A DNA stretch of 51,639 bases from Roseitalea sp. MMSF_3546 (GCF_030732865.1 NZ_JASHKB010000027.1:1-51639); one strand, 5' to 3'; positions 35,273-47,156 are shown, counted from the first letter of the stretch. Numbers and translations: made by a program. The notes: a model not told the origin generated them from the letters alone.

Positions 35273-36298
35273 ATGCGCAGTGCAATCGTGCTTGCGGCGG
35301 CCATGGCCGTGGGCCTGTCGTCAACCGCCATCGCCCAGGACATCACCGTCGGCGTGAGCTGGTCCAATTTTCAGGAAGAGCGCTGGAAGACCGACGAGGC
35401 GGCGATGAGGGCCGCGCTCGAAGAGGGCGGCGCCGAATACATCTCCACCGACGCGCAGTCGTCGTCGGCCAAGCAGCTTTCCGATGTCGAGAGCCTGATC
35501 GCGCAGGGCGCCGACGTGCTCGTGCTGCTCGCCCAGGATACGCAGGCGATCATTCCGGCCGTCGAGGCGGCGGCGAACGAGGGCATTCCGGTGATCGCCT
35601 ATGACCGGCTGATCGAGGATCCGCGCGCCTTCTACCTGACCTTCGACAATGTCGAGGTCGGCCGCATGCAGGCCCGCGCCGTGCTCGAGGCGCAGCCCGA
35701 AGGCAACTATGTCATGATCAAGGGCTCGCCCACCGACCCGAACGCCGACTTCCTGCGCGGCGGGCAGCAGGAAGTGTTGCAGGACGCCATCGACGCCGGC
35801 GACATCACCATTGTCGGCGAGGCCTACACGGACGGCTGGCTGCCGGCCAACGCGCAGCGCAACATGGAGCAGATCCTGACCGCCCAGGACAACGATGTCG
35901 ACGCGGTGGTCGCCTCCAATGACGGAACGGCCGGCGGCGTCGTCGCCGCGCTGACGGCGCAGGGCATGGAGGGCATTCCCGTCTCCGGCCAGGATGGCGA
36001 CCATGCCGCGCTCAACCGTGTCGCGCAAGGCACGCAGACCGTCTCGGTGTGGAAGGACGCGCGCGATCTGGGCAACCGGGCCGGCGAAATCGCCATCGAA
36101 CTGGCCGGCGGCACCGCGATGAGCGAGATCGAGGGCGCCGAGCAGTGGACCTCGCCGGCCGGCACGACGCTGTGGGCCGAGTTCCTCGAGCCGGTGCCGA
36201 TCACCCAGGAGAACCTGGAAGTCGTCGTCGATGCCGGCTGGATCGACCAGGAGACGCTGTGCCAGGGCGTCGAGGACGGCCCGGCACCGTGCAACTGA
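35273..36298 (+). CDS. xylF: Xylose ABC transporter, periplasmic binding protein
   Basis: The 341-residue precursor has a signal peptide (residues 1-21, ending AIAQ). Its periplasmic-binding fold is of the XylF/RbsB type: [19 protein letters not shown], a [16 protein letters not shown] hinge region and [10 protein letters not shown]. It captures D-xylose in the periplasm for XylHG. It is the first gene of xylFHGBA and has a strong GGAGG site. Confidence 0.95.
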   Translation: MRSAIVLAAAMAVGLSSTAIAQDITVGVSWSNFQEERWKTDEAAMRAALEEGGAEYISTDAQSSSAKQLSDVESLIAQGADVLVLLAQDTQAIIPAVEAAANEGIPVIAYDRLIEDPRAFYLTFDNVEVGRMQARAVLEAQPEGNYVMIKGSPTDPNADFLRGGQQEVLQDAIDAGDITIVGEAYTDGWLPANAQRNMEQILTAQDNDVDAVVASNDGTAGGVVAALTAQGMEGIPVSGQDGDHAALNRVAQGTQTVSVWKDARDLGNRAGEIAIELAGGTAMSEIEGAEQWTSPAGTTLWAEFLEPVPITQENLEVVVDAGWIDQETLCQGVEDGPAPCN

Positions 36299-36378
36299 CC
36301 GGATCGATCCGGCTCGACTGAACCGAAACCGACCGCCCTCCGCGCGGAGGGCGGCCAACCTCTTTCGGGAGACACGCC

Positions 36379-37677
36379 GTGGTCGACACGCCAGCCATGT
36401 CCGGCTCCGCGCCCGGTGTGAAGGGTCTTGTCAGAACGCTCGAGATCGACACCCGCCTTGTCGGCATGATCGGTGCGTTCATCGCCCTTTGCCTGGTGTT
36501 CCACTTTCTGACCGACGGCCGGTTCCTGACGCCGCGCAACATCTTCAACCTGACCATCCAGACCGTCTCGGTGGCGATCATGGCGACCGGCATGGTCTTC
36601 GTCATCGTCACCCGGCATATCGACCTGTCGGTCGGCTCGCTGCTGGCCACGTGTTCGGCGATGATGGCGATGACGCAGACGGTGGTCACCCCCGACTGGC
36701 TGGGGCTTGGCCTCAACCATCCGGCGACCGCGCCGATCGCCATCGGCGTCGGCGTGCTGACCGGCCTGGTCATCGGGGCCTTTCACGGCTGGCTGATCGG
36801 CTATCTGACGATCCCGGCCTTCATCGTCACGCTGGGCGGGCTGCTGGTCTGGCGCAATGTCGCCTGGTATCTGACCAACGGACAGACGATCGGCCCGCTC
36901 GACGAGAACTTCCTTTTGTTCGGCGGCATTGGCGGCACGCTGGGGGAAGCCGCGAGCTGGGTCTTCGGGGCGCTTGCGGTCGCGGCGGCGCTGGCCGCGC
37001 TATGGCAGTCGCGGCGCAACAAGATCGCCCATGACTTTCCCGTCAAGCCGCTGTGGGCCGAGGGCGTGATGGGCGCGATCATCGCAGCCTCGATCCTGGG
37101 CTTCATCGCCATCCTCAATGCCTATGACATTCCCGAGCGCCGTCTTGCGCAGATGTTCGAGGCGCGCGGCGAAGTCATGCCCGAGGGCTTTTCGGCCGGC
37201 TACGGCCTGCCGATCTCGGTGCTCGTGCTAATCGCGGTCGCGGTCGTCATGACGGTCGTTGCCAACCGCACCCGGCTGGGGCGCTACATCTTCGCCGCCG
37301 GCGGCAACCCGGACGCGGCCGAACTGTCGGGCATCAATACGCGCATGCTGACCGTCAAGGTGTTCGCCATAATGGGCGTTCTGTGCGCGGTCAGCGCGGT
37401 CGTCGCCTCGGCGCGGCTGTCGTTCCACTCGAACGACATCGGCACGCTGGACGAGTTGCGCGTCATCGCCGCCGCGGTGATCGGCGGCACGGCGCTGTCG
37501 GGCGGGGTCGGCACGGTCTATGGTGCAATCCTGGGCGCGCTGATCATGCAGTCGCTGCAGTCGGGCATGGCCATGGTCGGCGTCGACGCCCCGTTCCAGA
37601 ACATCGTCGTCGGCTCGGTTCTTGTCGCCGCGGTGCTGATCGACATCATCTATCGCCAGCGCACGGGAGGCCGGTGA
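36379..37677 (+). CDS. xylH: Xylose ABC transporter, permease
   Basis: This 432-residue polytopic membrane protein belongs to the sugar-permease family of the XylH/RbsC/AraH type. Seen are VSVAIMATGMVFVIVTRHID near residue 60 (the family's conserved cytoplasmic motif region) and AEGVMGA in mid-protein. The C-terminal half has GGTALSGGVGTVYGAILGAL. The start is a GTG. The stop overlaps the xylG ATG by one base. About 10-12 spans are expected. Confidence 0.94.
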   Translation: MVDTPAMSGSAPGVKGLVRTLEIDTRLVGMIGAFIALCLVFHFLTDGRFLTPRNIFNLTIQTVSVAIMATGMVFVIVTRHIDLSVGSLLATCSAMMAMTQTVVTPDWLGLGLNHPATAPIAIGVGVLTGLVIGAFHGWLIGYLTIPAFIVTLGGLLVWRNVAWYLTNGQTIGPLDENFLLFGGIGGTLGEAASWVFGALAVAAALAALWQSRRNKIAHDFPVKPLWAEGVMGAIIAASILGFIAILNAYDIPERRLAQMFEARGEVMPEGFSAGYGLPISVLVLIAVAVVMTVVANRTRLGRYIFAAGGNPDAAELSGINTRMLTVKVFAIMGVLCAVSAVVASARLSFHSNDIGTLDELRVIAAAVIGGTALSGGVGTVYGAILGALIMQSLQSGMAMVGVDAPFQNIVVGSVLVAAVLIDIIYRQRTGGR

Positions 37678-38435
37678 TGACGGCACGCGGCACGCCGCTC
37701 GTGGAGATGCGCGACATGCACAAGTCGTTCGGCGGCATCAAGGCGGTCGATCACGTCACGGTCGACCTGCATGCCGGCGAAGTGGTGGGCATTCTGGGCC
37801 ACAATGGCGCGGGCAAATCGGTGCTGATGAAGATGCTGTCGGGCGCCATTCAGCGCGATGGCGGCGAGATCATCATCAACGGCAAGCCCGCCCACATCAA
37901 CAATCCGCGCGATGCGCGCGACTACAATATCGAGACGATCTACCAGACGCTCGCGCTGGCGGACAATCTGGACGCCGCTTCCAACCTGTTCCTGGGGCGC
38001 GAGCTGACGACGCCGCTGGGCTTTGTCGACGATGCGAAGATGGAAGCGGAAACGCGCAAGATCATGAACCGGCTGAACCCGAACTTCGTGCGGTTCTCGG
38101 CGCCGGTCAGTGCGCTTTCGGGCGGCCAGCGCCAGTCGGTCGCGATTGCCCGAGCGGTCTATTTCAACGCCAGGATCCTGATCATGGACGAGCCGACCGC
38201 CGCGCTGGGCGTGGAGGAGACGCGCATGGTCGCTGAACTGATCGAGGAGCTCAAGAAGCAGGGCATCGGCATCTTCCTGATCGACCACGACATCCACCAG
38301 GTCAAGGCGATGTGCGACCGGGCGTCGGTGATGAAGAACGGCCAGCTCGTGGGCACCGTCAATGTCAACGAGGTCACCGAGGACGATCTTCTGGGGATGA
38401 TCATCCTGGGCAAGCAGCCGCAACTGGCCGCCTGA
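37677..38435 (+). CDS. xylG: Xylose ABC transporter, ATP-binding protein (single domain)
   Basis: The 252-residue ATPase has Walker A GHNGAGKS, signature LSGGQRQS, Walker [13 protein letters not shown] and the switch histidine in LIDHD. E. coli XylG has two tandem ABC domains (about 510 residues); this protein has one, so it presumably works as a homodimer. Single-domain sugar ATPases of this type are frequent in alphaproteobacteria. Translation is coupled to xylH (TGATG). Confidence 0.93.
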   Translation: MTARGTPLVEMRDMHKSFGGIKAVDHVTVDLHAGEVVGILGHNGAGKSVLMKMLSGAIQRDGGEIIINGKPAHINNPRDARDYNIETIYQTLALADNLDAASNLFLGRELTTPLGFVDDAKMEAETRKIMNRLNPNFVRFSAPVSALSGGQRQSVAIARAVYFNARILIMDEPTAALGVEETRMVAELIEELKKQGIGIFLIDHDIHQVKAMCDRASVMKNGQLVGTVNVNEVTEDDLLGMIILGKQPQLAA

Positions 38436-38438
38436 GCC

Positions 38439-39875
38439 ATGTATATCGGGCTCGATCTGGGCACCTCCGGCGTCAAGGGCGTTCTCGTCGATGCGGGTCA
38501 GCGGATCGTCGCCGAAGCCGGTGCGCCGCTGAACGTCTCGCGCCCGCATCCGGGCTGGTCCGAGCAGAGCCCGGCCGACTGGCTCGCCGCCGCCGAAACC
38601 GTGCTCGACGCGCTGGCCGCCGAACACCCCCTTGGTGACGTCAAGGCGATCGGCCTTTCCGGGCAGATGCATGGCGCAACGCTGCTCGATGCATCCGAGG
38701 CGGTGCTGCGCCCATGTATCCTGTGGAACGACACGCGCAGCCACCAGCAGGCGGCCGCGCTCGATGCCGATCCGGCTTTCCGGGCGATATCGGGCAATAT
38801 CGTCTTTGCCGGCTTCACCGCGCCGAAGATCGCCTGGGTCCGGGACAACGAGCCGGCGATTTTCGAACGCATCGCCAGGGTGCTGCTGCCCAAGGATTTC
38901 CTGCGGCTGTGGCTGACCGGCGAACACGTCAGCGAGATGTCCGACGCGGCGGGCACGAGCTGGCTCGATACCGGCGCGCGCGCCTGGTCGGACACGCTGC
39001 TCGCCGGGACCGGTCTCGGCCGCGATCACATGCCGGGTCTGGTCGAGGGCAGCGCGGTGTCCGGCACGCTGCGCGCCGAGATCGCCGCGCGCTGGGGCCT
39101 TGCGGACGGCGTTGTCGTCGCCGGGGGCGGGGGCGACAATGCCGCTTCGGCCGTCGGTGTCGGCGTGACCGGGCCCGGCGAGGCCTTCGTGTCGCTGGGC
39201 ACGTCGGGCGTGCTGTTCGCCGCCTGCGACGCCTATGCGCCGGCCCCCGAGACGGCGGTGCACACCTTCTGCCACGCGCTGCCGCGCACCTGGCACCAGA
39301 TGGGCGTGATCCTTGCGGCGACCGATGCGCTGAACTGGTATGCAGGGCTCGTGGGCGCCGAACCGGCCGAACTGACCGCCGCGCTGGGCGATCTTCAGGC
39401 GCCCGGCCGGACGCTGTTCCTGCCCTATCTGGGCGGCGAGCGCACCCCGCACAACGATGCAAGCGTGCGCGGCGCGCTGGTCGGTCTCGAGCACGCCACC
39501 GATCGACGCGCTGTCGCCCGCGCGGTGCTGGAAGGCGTCGTGCACGCCGTGCGCGACTGCCGCGACGCGCTGGCGGCGACCGGCACGCGGTTCGACCGGC
39601 TGATCGCGGTCGGGGGCGGGTCGAAATCCGACTACTGGCTCAAGGCGCTGGCGACGGCGCTCGACGTCGCCATCGACCGGCCGGCAGCGGGCGATTTCGG
39701 CGCGGCCTTCGGGGCGGCGCGGCTTGCCATGATGGCGGCGGGCGATCTCGGCGTAGACGGGCTGACGCAGCCGCCGATCGATGCGACCTTCGAGCCCGAC
39801 CGGGCGCTCACCGACGCGTTCACCGAGGCACACACGCACTTCAAGACCGCCTATCAGCACACGAGGACGTTGTGA
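38439..39875 (+). CDS. xylB: Xylulokinase
   Basis: The 478-residue FGGY-family kinase phosphorylates D-xylulose to xylulose 5-phosphate. The N-terminal phosphate loop [16 protein letters not shown] and the catalytic-aspartate region [16 protein letters not shown] are typical. So are QMHGATLLD and the C-terminal [16 protein letters not shown]. It lies 3 bp after xylG, and its stop overlaps the xylA start (TGATG). The length matches E. coli XylB. Confidence 0.96.
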   Translation: MYIGLDLGTSGVKGVLVDAGQRIVAEAGAPLNVSRPHPGWSEQSPADWLAAAETVLDALAAEHPLGDVKAIGLSGQMHGATLLDASEAVLRPCILWNDTRSHQQAAALDADPAFRAISGNIVFAGFTAPKIAWVRDNEPAIFERIARVLLPKDFLRLWLTGEHVSEMSDAAGTSWLDTGARAWSDTLLAGTGLGRDHMPGLVEGSAVSGTLRAEIAARWGLADGVVVAGGGGDNAASAVGVGVTGPGEAFVSLGTSGVLFAACDAYAPAPETAVHTFCHALPRTWHQMGVILAATDALNWYAGLVGAEPAELTAALGDLQAPGRTLFLPYLGGERTPHNDASVRGALVGLEHATDRRAVARAVLEGVVHAVRDCRDALAATGTRFDRLIAVGGGSKSDYWLKALATALDVAIDRPAAGDFGAAFGAARLAMMAAGDLGVDGLTQPPIDATFEPDRALTDAFTEAHTHFKTAYQHTRTL

Positions 39876-41182
39876 TGACCGATTTCTTCGCCGGCATCGA
39901 GCCGATCAGATATGAAGGGCCGGACAGCGACAACCCGCTCGCCTTTCGCCACTACGATCCCGACGCGGTCGTGATGGGCAAGCGGCTCGAGGACCATCTG
40001 CGCTTTGCTGTGGCCTGGTGGCACTCCTTTGCCTGGCCGGGTGGCGACCCGTTCGGCGGGCAGACCTTCGAGCGGCCCTGGTTCGGCGACACCATGGACC
40101 ATGCCAAAATGAAGGCGGACGTTGCCTTCGAGATGTTTTCGATCCTCGGCCAGCCCTTCTTCTGCTTCCACGACGCCGACATCCGGCCCGAGGGCGCCGA
40201 CTTCGCCGAGAACACTGCGAAACTTGACGAAATGGTCGACCATATCGGCGCCAGGATGGAGAAGGTCGGCACGAAGCTCCTGTGGGGCACGGCGAACCTG
40301 TTCACCAACCGCCGCTACATGGCCGGCGCCGCGAGCAATCCCGATCCGGACGTCTTCGCGTTCGCGGCGGCGACGGTGAAGACGTGCATGGACGCCACGC
40401 ACAGGCTGGGCGGTGCCAACTATGTGCTGTGGGGCGGGCGCGAGGGCTACGAGACGCTGCTGAACACCGATATCGGCCGCGAGGACGCGCAACTCGGCCG
40501 GTTCATGAACCTGGTGGTCGAATACAAGCACAAGATCGGTTTCGACGGCACCATCCTGATCGAGCCCAAGCCGCAGGAGCCGACCAAGCACCAGTACGAC
40601 TATGACGTCGCCACGGTCTATGGCTTCCTCAAGCGGCACGGGCTCGAAGACGAGATCAGGTTGAATATCGAGCAGGGCCACTCGATCCTGGCCGGTCATT
40701 CCTTCGAGCACGAGATCGCGCTCGCCACGGCGCTCGGCATCTTCGGGTCGATCGACATGAACCGCAACGACTACCAGTCGGGCTGGGACACCGACCAGTT
40801 CCCCAACAATGCGGCCGAGGTGGCGCTGGCCTATTACGAGATCCTCAAGGCCGGCGGGTTTTCCACCGGCGGCACCAATTTCGATGCCAAGCTGCGGCGG
40901 CAGTCGCTCGATCCCCAGGATCTGGTCGCCGCCCATGTCGGCGCCATGGATGTGTGTGCGCGCGGGCTCAAGGCGGCCGCGGCGATGCTCGAGGACGGCG
41001 AGCTCGAGCGCCTTCGGGCGGAACGCTATGCGGGCTGGGAGAGCGAAAAGGGCAGCAAGCTGCTGGCCGGCGAGTGGTCGCTGGAGGAGATCGCGGACCA
41101 TGTCCGGCGCGCCGGTGTCAATCCGGCGCCGCGCTCGGGCCGCCAGGAGATCCTGGAAAACCTGGTCAATCGATATGTGTAA
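39875..41182 (+). CDS. xylA: Xylose isomerase
   Basis: The 435-residue TIM-barrel metalloenzyme converts D-xylose to D-xylulose. Family signatures are [12 protein letters not shown] (catalytic His and Asp), [17 protein letters not shown] (metal-site Glu and Lys) and [37 protein letters not shown] holds further metal-site aspartates. It is the last gene of the xylose operon and of normal class-II length. A 95-bp gap separates it from the acyl-CoA dehydrogenase gene. Confidence 0.97.
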   Translation: MTDFFAGIEPIRYEGPDSDNPLAFRHYDPDAVVMGKRLEDHLRFAVAWWHSFAWPGGDPFGGQTFERPWFGDTMDHAKMKADVAFEMFSILGQPFFCFHDADIRPEGADFAENTAKLDEMVDHIGARMEKVGTKLLWGTANLFTNRRYMAGAASNPDPDVFAFAAATVKTCMDATHRLGGANYVLWGGREGYETLLNTDIGREDAQLGRFMNLVVEYKHKIGFDGTILIEPKPQEPTKHQYDYDVATVYGFLKRHGLEDEIRLNIEQGHSILAGHSFEHEIALATALGIFGSIDMNRNDYQSGWDTDQFPNNAAEVALAYYEILKAGGFSTGGTNFDAKLRRQSLDPQDLVAAHVGAMDVCARGLKAAAAMLEDGELERLRAERYAGWESEKGSKLLAGEWSLEEIADHVRRAGVNPAPRSGRQEILENLVNRYV

Positions 41183-41277
41183 GGCGCTTCAATCGGTTTA
41201 GGGTCCGGGGGCGGCTTGCCACCGGGGATGGACGTGTTATTTCACGCCTAAAATATCTCTGGACGGGACCCGAAACC

Positions 41278-42480
41278 ATGTTGAAAAGCGCAAAGCCTGA
41301 CCTTTCCACCTTCGATTGGGAAGACCCGTTCCGGCTCGAGGACCAGCTTGCCGACGACGAGCGGATGATCCGCGATGCGGCGCGCGCCTATGCCCAGGAC
41401 CGGCTGGCGCCGCGCGTCATGGAGGCCTATCGCGACGAGCGGACCGACCCTGCGATCTTCGCCGAGATGGGCGAGATGGGCCTTCTGGGCGTGACGATCC
41501 CGGAAGCGTATGGCGGGGTCGGCGCCGGCTATGTCTCCTACGGCCTCGTCGCGCGCGAGGTCGAGCGCGTCGATTCGGGCTACCGCTCGATGATGAGCGT
41601 GCAGTCCTCGCTGGTCATGTATCCGATCCATGCCTATGGCACCGAGGAACAGCGGGAAAAATACCTGCCGAAACTGGCCTCGGGCGAATGGATCGGCTGC
41701 TTCGGGCTGACCGAGCCCGACGCCGGCTCCGATCCGGGGGGCATGAAGACCGTCGCGAAGAAGACCGATGGCGGCTATGTGCTGTCGGGCACCAAGATGT
41801 GGATCTCCAACTCGCCGATCGCCGATGTTTTCGTGGTGTGGGCGAAGTCGGAGGCCCATGACGGCAAGATCAAGGGCTTCGTGCTGGACAAGGGGATGAA
41901 GGGGCTGAGCGCGCCCAAGATCGAGGGCAAGCTCTCCCTGCGCGCCTCGGTCACCGGCGAGATCGTCATGGACGGCGTCGAAGTGGGCGAGGATTCGCTG
42001 CTGCCGCATGTGGAGGGGCTGAAGGGCCCGTTCGGCTGCCTGAACCGGGCGCGCTACGGCATCTCCTGGGGCGTGATGGGCGCGGCCGAGTTCTGCTGGC
42101 ACGCCGCGCGCCAGTATGGGCTCGACCGCAAGCAGTTCGGCAAGCCGCTGGCGCAGACACAGCTTTTCCAGAAGAAACTGGCGGACATGCTCACGGAAAT
42201 CGCGCTGGGTCTGCAGGGCTCGCTGCGCGTCGGCCGGCTGATGGACGAGGGCGAGGCGGCGCCCGAGATGATTTCGCTTGTCAAGCGCAACAATTGCGGC
42301 AAGGCGCTCGATGTCGCCCGCGCCGCGCGCGACATGCATGGCGGCAACGGCATTTCCGAGGAGTTCCATGTGTTCCGGCACATGGCGAACCTGGAGACCG
42401 TGAACACCTATGAGGGCACGCACGACGTGCACGCGCTGATCCTGGGCCGCGCGCAGACGGGCCTGCAGGCGTTTTTCTGA
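41278..42480 (+). CDS. gcdH: Glutaryl-CoA dehydrogenase
   Basis: The 400-residue FAD acyl-CoA dehydrogenase resembles glutaryl-CoA dehydrogenases, which oxidise and decarboxylate glutaryl-CoA to crotonyl-CoA in lysine and tryptophan breakdown. Seen are [20 protein letters not shown], the [15 protein letters not shown] segment, and the catalytic glutamate E379 in [17 protein letters not shown]. The ATG at 41278 gives the usual N-terminus (SFDWEDP-like, here TFDWEDP). It seems to be a single-gene unit, followed by a palindromic repeat. Confidence 0.92.
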   Translation: MLKSAKPDLSTFDWEDPFRLEDQLADDERMIRDAARAYAQDRLAPRVMEAYRDERTDPAIFAEMGEMGLLGVTIPEAYGGVGAGYVSYGLVAREVERVDSGYRSMMSVQSSLVMYPIHAYGTEEQREKYLPKLASGEWIGCFGLTEPDAGSDPGGMKTVAKKTDGGYVLSGTKMWISNSPIADVFVVWAKSEAHDGKIKGFVLDKGMKGLSAPKIEGKLSLRASVTGEIVMDGVEVGEDSLLPHVEGLKGPFGCLNRARYGISWGVMGAAEFCWHAARQYGLDRKQFGKPLAQTQLFQKKLADMLTEIALGLQGSLRVGRLMDEGEAAPEMISLVKRNNCGKALDVARAARDMHGGNGISEEFHVFRHMANLETVNTYEGTHDVHALILGRAQTGLQAFF

Positions 42481-42489
42481 GGCGTTGAC

Positions 42490-42640
42490 ACCTCCCCCTT
42501 GAGGGGAGGTCGGCGAGTGCCGAGAGAAGCGAGGCAGAGCCGAGTGGGGGTATATGCAAGCTGCAGCGTTTGGCTGTCATCCCCACCCGCTCAACCATCG
42601 CAAGCTCGGTTTCGCGTGCCTCCCCTCAAGGGGGAGGCGG
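42490..42640. repeat. Palindromic mosaic repeat, family A (copy 2)
   Basis: The left palindrome ACCTCCCCCTTGAGGGGAGG starts at 42490 and the right one, CCTCCCCTCAAGGGGGAGG, lies at 42619-42637. Between them are CAGAGCCGAGTGGGGGTA and CCCCACCCGCTC blocks. The left half is nearly the reverse complement of the right half of the copy at 6138-6290. It fills the gap between gcdH and the convergent rutR and could serve as a terminator for both. Confidence 0.87.
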
Positions 42641-42652
42641 GGCGCTTGCCAG

Positions 42653-43294
42653 CTATCGCGGCCGGATCCCGTTCAGCAGGATCGAAAGCACGGCGTGCGA
42701 GGCCTGCTCGCTGAAGCCCGGCCCCTTGGCCTGGCTGCCCAGCAGCGCGCCGATCTGCGCCTCGAAATCGGCGTAATGCTGCGTCGTTGCCCAGATGGCG
42801 AAGATCAGGTGATAGGGATCGACGGGGGCGAGGCGGCCCTGGTCGATCCAGGTGCCGATCACGGCGGCCTTTTCGTCGACCAGCGCCTTCAGCCGCGTGG
42901 TCAGGAACTCCATGACGAGCGGGGCGCCGCGCTGGATCTCGTTGGCGAACAGGCGCGAGGCCTCGGGGCTGGTCTCCGACATCTTGAGTTTGACGGTGAT
43001 GTAGCGTCGCAATTCCTCGATCGGCTCGCCGTCCGGGTCGATCTGGGCAAAGGGCCGCAGCCAGTCCTCCACGGTCTGCTCGATCACCGTGCGGTAGATG
43101 TCTTCCTTGGACGGGTAATAATAAAGCAGGTTGGTCTTGGACATGCCGGCGCGTTCGGCGATGCGGTCGACCGTGGCGCCGCGATAGCCGTCGGTTGAGA
43201 ACACGTCGAGCGCGGCCTGCGTGATCAGGGCGCGGTTCTCGGTCTGGATCCGGCTTCGACTGCCGCTTCTCGCCTGCGCCGCGCCCGCTGCCAC
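42653..43294 (-). CDS. rutR: TetR-family pyrimidine regulator RutR
   Basis: The 213-residue regulator has a TetR HTH (about 22-70) with GMSKTNLLYYYPSKEDIY, nearly as in E. coli RutR. The effector domain includes SRLFANEIQRGAPLVMEFLT, HLIFAIWATTQHYADF and the C-terminal NGIRPR. E. coli RutR binds uracil or thymine and leaves DNA. The start is taken as a GTG at 43294, which gives the E. coli length; a TTG at 43336 would add 14 residues. It diverges from mmsA, with a RutR-like operator in between, and sits near hyuC and hydA. Confidence 0.9.
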   Translation of the reverse strand: MAAGAAQARSGSRSRIQTENRALITQAALDVFSTDGYRGATVDRIAERAGMSKTNLLYYYPSKEDIYRTVIEQTVEDWLRPFAQIDPDGEPIEELRRYITVKLKMSETSPEASRLFANEIQRGAPLVMEFLTTRLKALVDEKAAVIGTWIDQGRLAPVDPYHLIFAIWATTQHYADFEAQIGALLGSQAKGPGFSEQASHAVLSILLNGIRPR

Positions 43295-43344
43295 GTGCTG
43301 TCCCCGCCTCTGCCTTGAGCTTTCCGGTCGAGACAAATACCATC

Positions 43345-43358
43345 TTGACCGTGGTCAG
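43345..43358. promoter_or_regulatory. Short palindrome near the rutR start
   Basis: TGACC-GT-GGTCA arms are perfect, but the half-sites are two bases closer than in the RutR consensus. It may be a secondary RutR site or another regulator's site. It overlaps the leader of rutR. Confidence 0.35.
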
Positions 43359-43379
43359 TCGCTCCCATAGCGTCCAATT

Positions 43380-43395
43380 TTGACCAGTTAGTCAA
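43380..43395. promoter_or_regulatory. RutR operator between rutR and mmsA
   Basis: TTGACCAGTTAGTCAA matches the E. coli RutR consensus TTGACCANNTGGTCAA at all but one position. It lies 27 bp upstream of the mmsA ATG and 86-101 bp upstream of the rutR start, so it could govern both genes. The match is seen; regulation by uracil is inferred. Confidence 0.78.
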
Positions 43396-43422
43396 GAAAT
43401 TTGCCTATCGAGCGGGGATCCC

Positions 43423-44925
<1,503 letters not shown>

Positions 44926-44936
44926 CGGAGTTCCGA

Positions 44937-45887
44937 TTGAACGTAGTCGATATCCTGAACGAACAGCAACGGCTGTTGACCGACCAACTGAATGCGGCTC
45001 GCAGAAAGTTCAGCCAATCTGGTAATCGCGGCGACCATCTTGAAGACGCGTTCCGGAGCTTTTTGAATGATCATACTCCAAGCAGCCTTACGGTTGGCAC
45101 CGGTGAGGTTGTATCGCTGGATGGCTATGACAATCACCGAGTTTCGCGCCAATTGGACGTGGTTGTGAATACAAGAAACCAGCCGTTTCGCAATGATGTG
45201 AACGAAGCAGGAGTCTACCTGATAGAAGGTGTTGCAGCGGCTGGAGAAGTTAAATCTGTTCTGAATTCCAGCATGATTGAAACAGAACTATTAAAATCAA
45301 GTCAGTTCCGTTCTCTTATTGCGAAACCTGTTTCGAATCTAATCGCGGTTCGAAATCCCGATACGTGGGAGTCGTACTACTGTTTCTACAGGCCATATTT
45401 CTTGCTCTGCCTTGAGTCCAAGTTGCCATGGCAGCGTGTTGCTATATCGATTTTGGAGTGCATCCGCGATACGCGGCGTATCCCTATCGACGCAGTATTT
45501 TTTCTCGATTCCGGAATGATTTTTTTGATTTCTCCCTTTCAAAAAAGGCCTTGGAGTTACAGCAAGGGTACCCCTTTTGGACACGATATCTATTCTTACA
45601 AGAGCGTTGTCGGCTTCTTTGATTTAATGAAAATCAGTTCGCCTTTAGCTATGTTCATAGCGTGGCTTTCATATTTTCGAGGTTCGATGGTGGAGGATAT
45701 GAACCCTATTCAATATTACATTCAGGAAGGCCTGCCGATTGCAGAAGATATTGTGCTTCCGCAAGGCCGTATTTGTCTGGCTGACGGTGAAGATATCAAC
45801 AGTTGGGCTGTGCGTAGAGCAGGAGAGTTCGTCGCAGATCCACTCAATGGATTGCTTGACGCTCTGAAGTCGAGCCTGAGGAACTAG
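44937..45887 (+). CDS. DUF6602-like protein, possible nuclease fold, AT-rich island
   Basis: The 316-residue product resembles DUF6602 proteins of unknown function. The N-terminal half has GNRGDHLEDAFRSFL, then D74 in RQLDVVV and E104-x-K106 in AAGEVKSV, an order seen in PD-(D/E)xK nuclease folds. The second half has hydrophobic stretches (about 145-155 and 230-240). The start is a TTG with GGAG 6 bases upstream. The gene is clearly AT-richer than its neighbours: 23 of 60 bases are G/C at 45481-45540, against 44 of 60 at 45961-46020. It has probably been acquired, yet sits neatly between mmsA and hyuC. Confidence 0.7.
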   Translation: MNVVDILNEQQRLLTDQLNAARRKFSQSGNRGDHLEDAFRSFLNDHTPSSLTVGTGEVVSLDGYDNHRVSRQLDVVVNTRNQPFRNDVNEAGVYLIEGVAAAGEVKSVLNSSMIETELLKSSQFRSLIAKPVSNLIAVRNPDTWESYYCFYRPYFLLCLESKLPWQRVAISILECIRDTRRIPIDAVFFLDSGMIFLISPFQKRPWSYSKGTPFGHDIYSYKSVVGFFDLMKISSPLAMFIAWLSYFRGSMVEDMNPIQYYIQEGLPIAEDIVLPQGRICLADGEDINSWAVRRAGEFVADPLNGLLDALKSSLRN

Positions 45888-45889
45888 AT

Positions 45890-47146
45890 ATGAGTATTGC
45901 AGCACCCGGCGAAAACCTTCGCATCGACGGCGACCGGCTGTGGGACGCCATCCACGCCATGGCCGAGATCGGGCCGGGTGTCGCCGGCGGCAACAACCGC
46001 CAGACCGTGACCGACGAGGACGCCGAGGGCCGCCGCCTGTTCCAGCGCTGGTGCGAGGAGGCGGGGCTTACCATGGGCGTCGACGAGATGGGAACGATGT
46101 TCATGCGGCGCGAGGGCACCGACCCCGACGCGCTGCCGGTCTATGTCGGCTCGCATCTGGACACCCAGCCCACCGGCGGGCGCTATGACGGGGTGCTGGG
46201 CGTCCTCGCCGGGCTGGAGATCGTGCGCACCATGAACGATCTCGACATCAGGACCAAGCACCCGATCGTCGTCACCAACTGGACCAACGAGGAGGGCACG
46301 CGCTTCGCCCCGGCGATGATGGCCTCGGGCGTGTTCGCCGGCGTGCTCGACCAGGCCGATGTCTACGGGCACACCGACGCCGAGGGCAAGACCTTCGGCG
46401 CCGAACTCGAACGCATCGGCTGGAAGGGCACCGAGAAGGTCGGCGACCGCAAGATGCACGCCTTTTTCGAACTGCACATCGAGCAGGGGCCGATCCTGGA
46501 AGCCGAGGGCAGGGACATCGGCGTGGTCACGCATGGCCAGGGGCTGCGCTGGATCGAGTGTACGGTGACCGGCAAGGAGAGCCATACCGGCTCGACGCCG
46601 ATGCCGATGCGCAGGAATGCGGGCAGGGGGCTGGCGCAGATCACCGAGCTCGTGCATCGGATCGCCATGGACAACGCGCCCAATGCGGTCGGCGCGATCG
46701 GCCATGTCGACGTCTACCCCAATTCGCGCAACATCATTCCCGGCAAGGTGGTGTTCACGGTCGATTTCAGGAGCCACGAGCTCGACCGTCTGAACGCGAT
46801 GGTCGACCGGCTGCTGGAAGAAGCGCCGAAGCTGTGCGAGGCGATCGGGGTCGGTTTCCAGGCGCAGATCGTCGGCCAGTTCGACCCGCCCGCCTTCGAC
46901 GAGGAGTGCGTGCGGATGATCCGCGAGGCGGCCGAGCGGCTGGGCTATTCGCACATGGACATCGTCTCGGGCGCCGGGCACGATGCGTGCTGGATCAACC
47001 GGGTGGCGCCGACGGCGATGGTGATGTGCCCGTGCGTCGACGGGCTTTCCCACAACGAGGCCGAGGAGATCACCAAGCAGTGGGCGAAGGCCGGCGCGGA
47101 CGTTCTGTTCCACGCCGTGATGGAAAAGGCGGAGATCGTGGGGTGA
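45890..47146 (+). CDS. hyuC: N-carbamoyl-beta-alanine amidohydrolase (HyuC/AmaB family)
   Basis: This 418-residue M20-type zinc hydrolase cuts the carbamoyl group from N-carbamoyl-beta-alanine, giving beta-alanine, CO2 and ammonia. Motifs seen are YVGSHLDTQPTGGRYDG and TNWTNEEGTRF (metal ligands), HIEQGPILEAEG and the late SGAGHDACWINRVAP. Family members also include allantoate amidohydrolases. The RutR, MmsA and dihydropyrimidinase neighbours favour the pyrimidine role, and purine breakdown here already uses allantoicase. The ATG has GAGG upstream, 2 bp after the previous stop. Confidence 0.9.
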   Translation: MSIAAPGENLRIDGDRLWDAIHAMAEIGPGVAGGNNRQTVTDEDAEGRRLFQRWCEEAGLTMGVDEMGTMFMRREGTDPDALPVYVGSHLDTQPTGGRYDGVLGVLAGLEIVRTMNDLDIRTKHPIVVTNWTNEEGTRFAPAMMASGVFAGVLDQADVYGHTDAEGKTFGAELERIGWKGTEKVGDRKMHAFFELHIEQGPILEAEGRDIGVVTHGQGLRWIECTVTGKESHTGSTPMPMRRNAGRGLAQITELVHRIAMDNAPNAVGAIGHVDVYPNSRNIIPGKVVFTVDFRSHELDRLNAMVDRLLEEAPKLCEAIGVGFQAQIVGQFDPPAFDEECVRMIREAAERLGYSHMDIVSGAGHDACWINRVAPTAMVMCPCVDGLSHNEAEEITKQWAKAGADVLFHAVMEKAEIVG

Positions 47147-47156
47147 GTGCCGCGTC

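Noticed and set aside
43345-43358. Second RutR box
   Set aside because: The half-sites are two bases too close compared with TTGACCANNTGGTCAA; kept only as a low-confidence palindrome.
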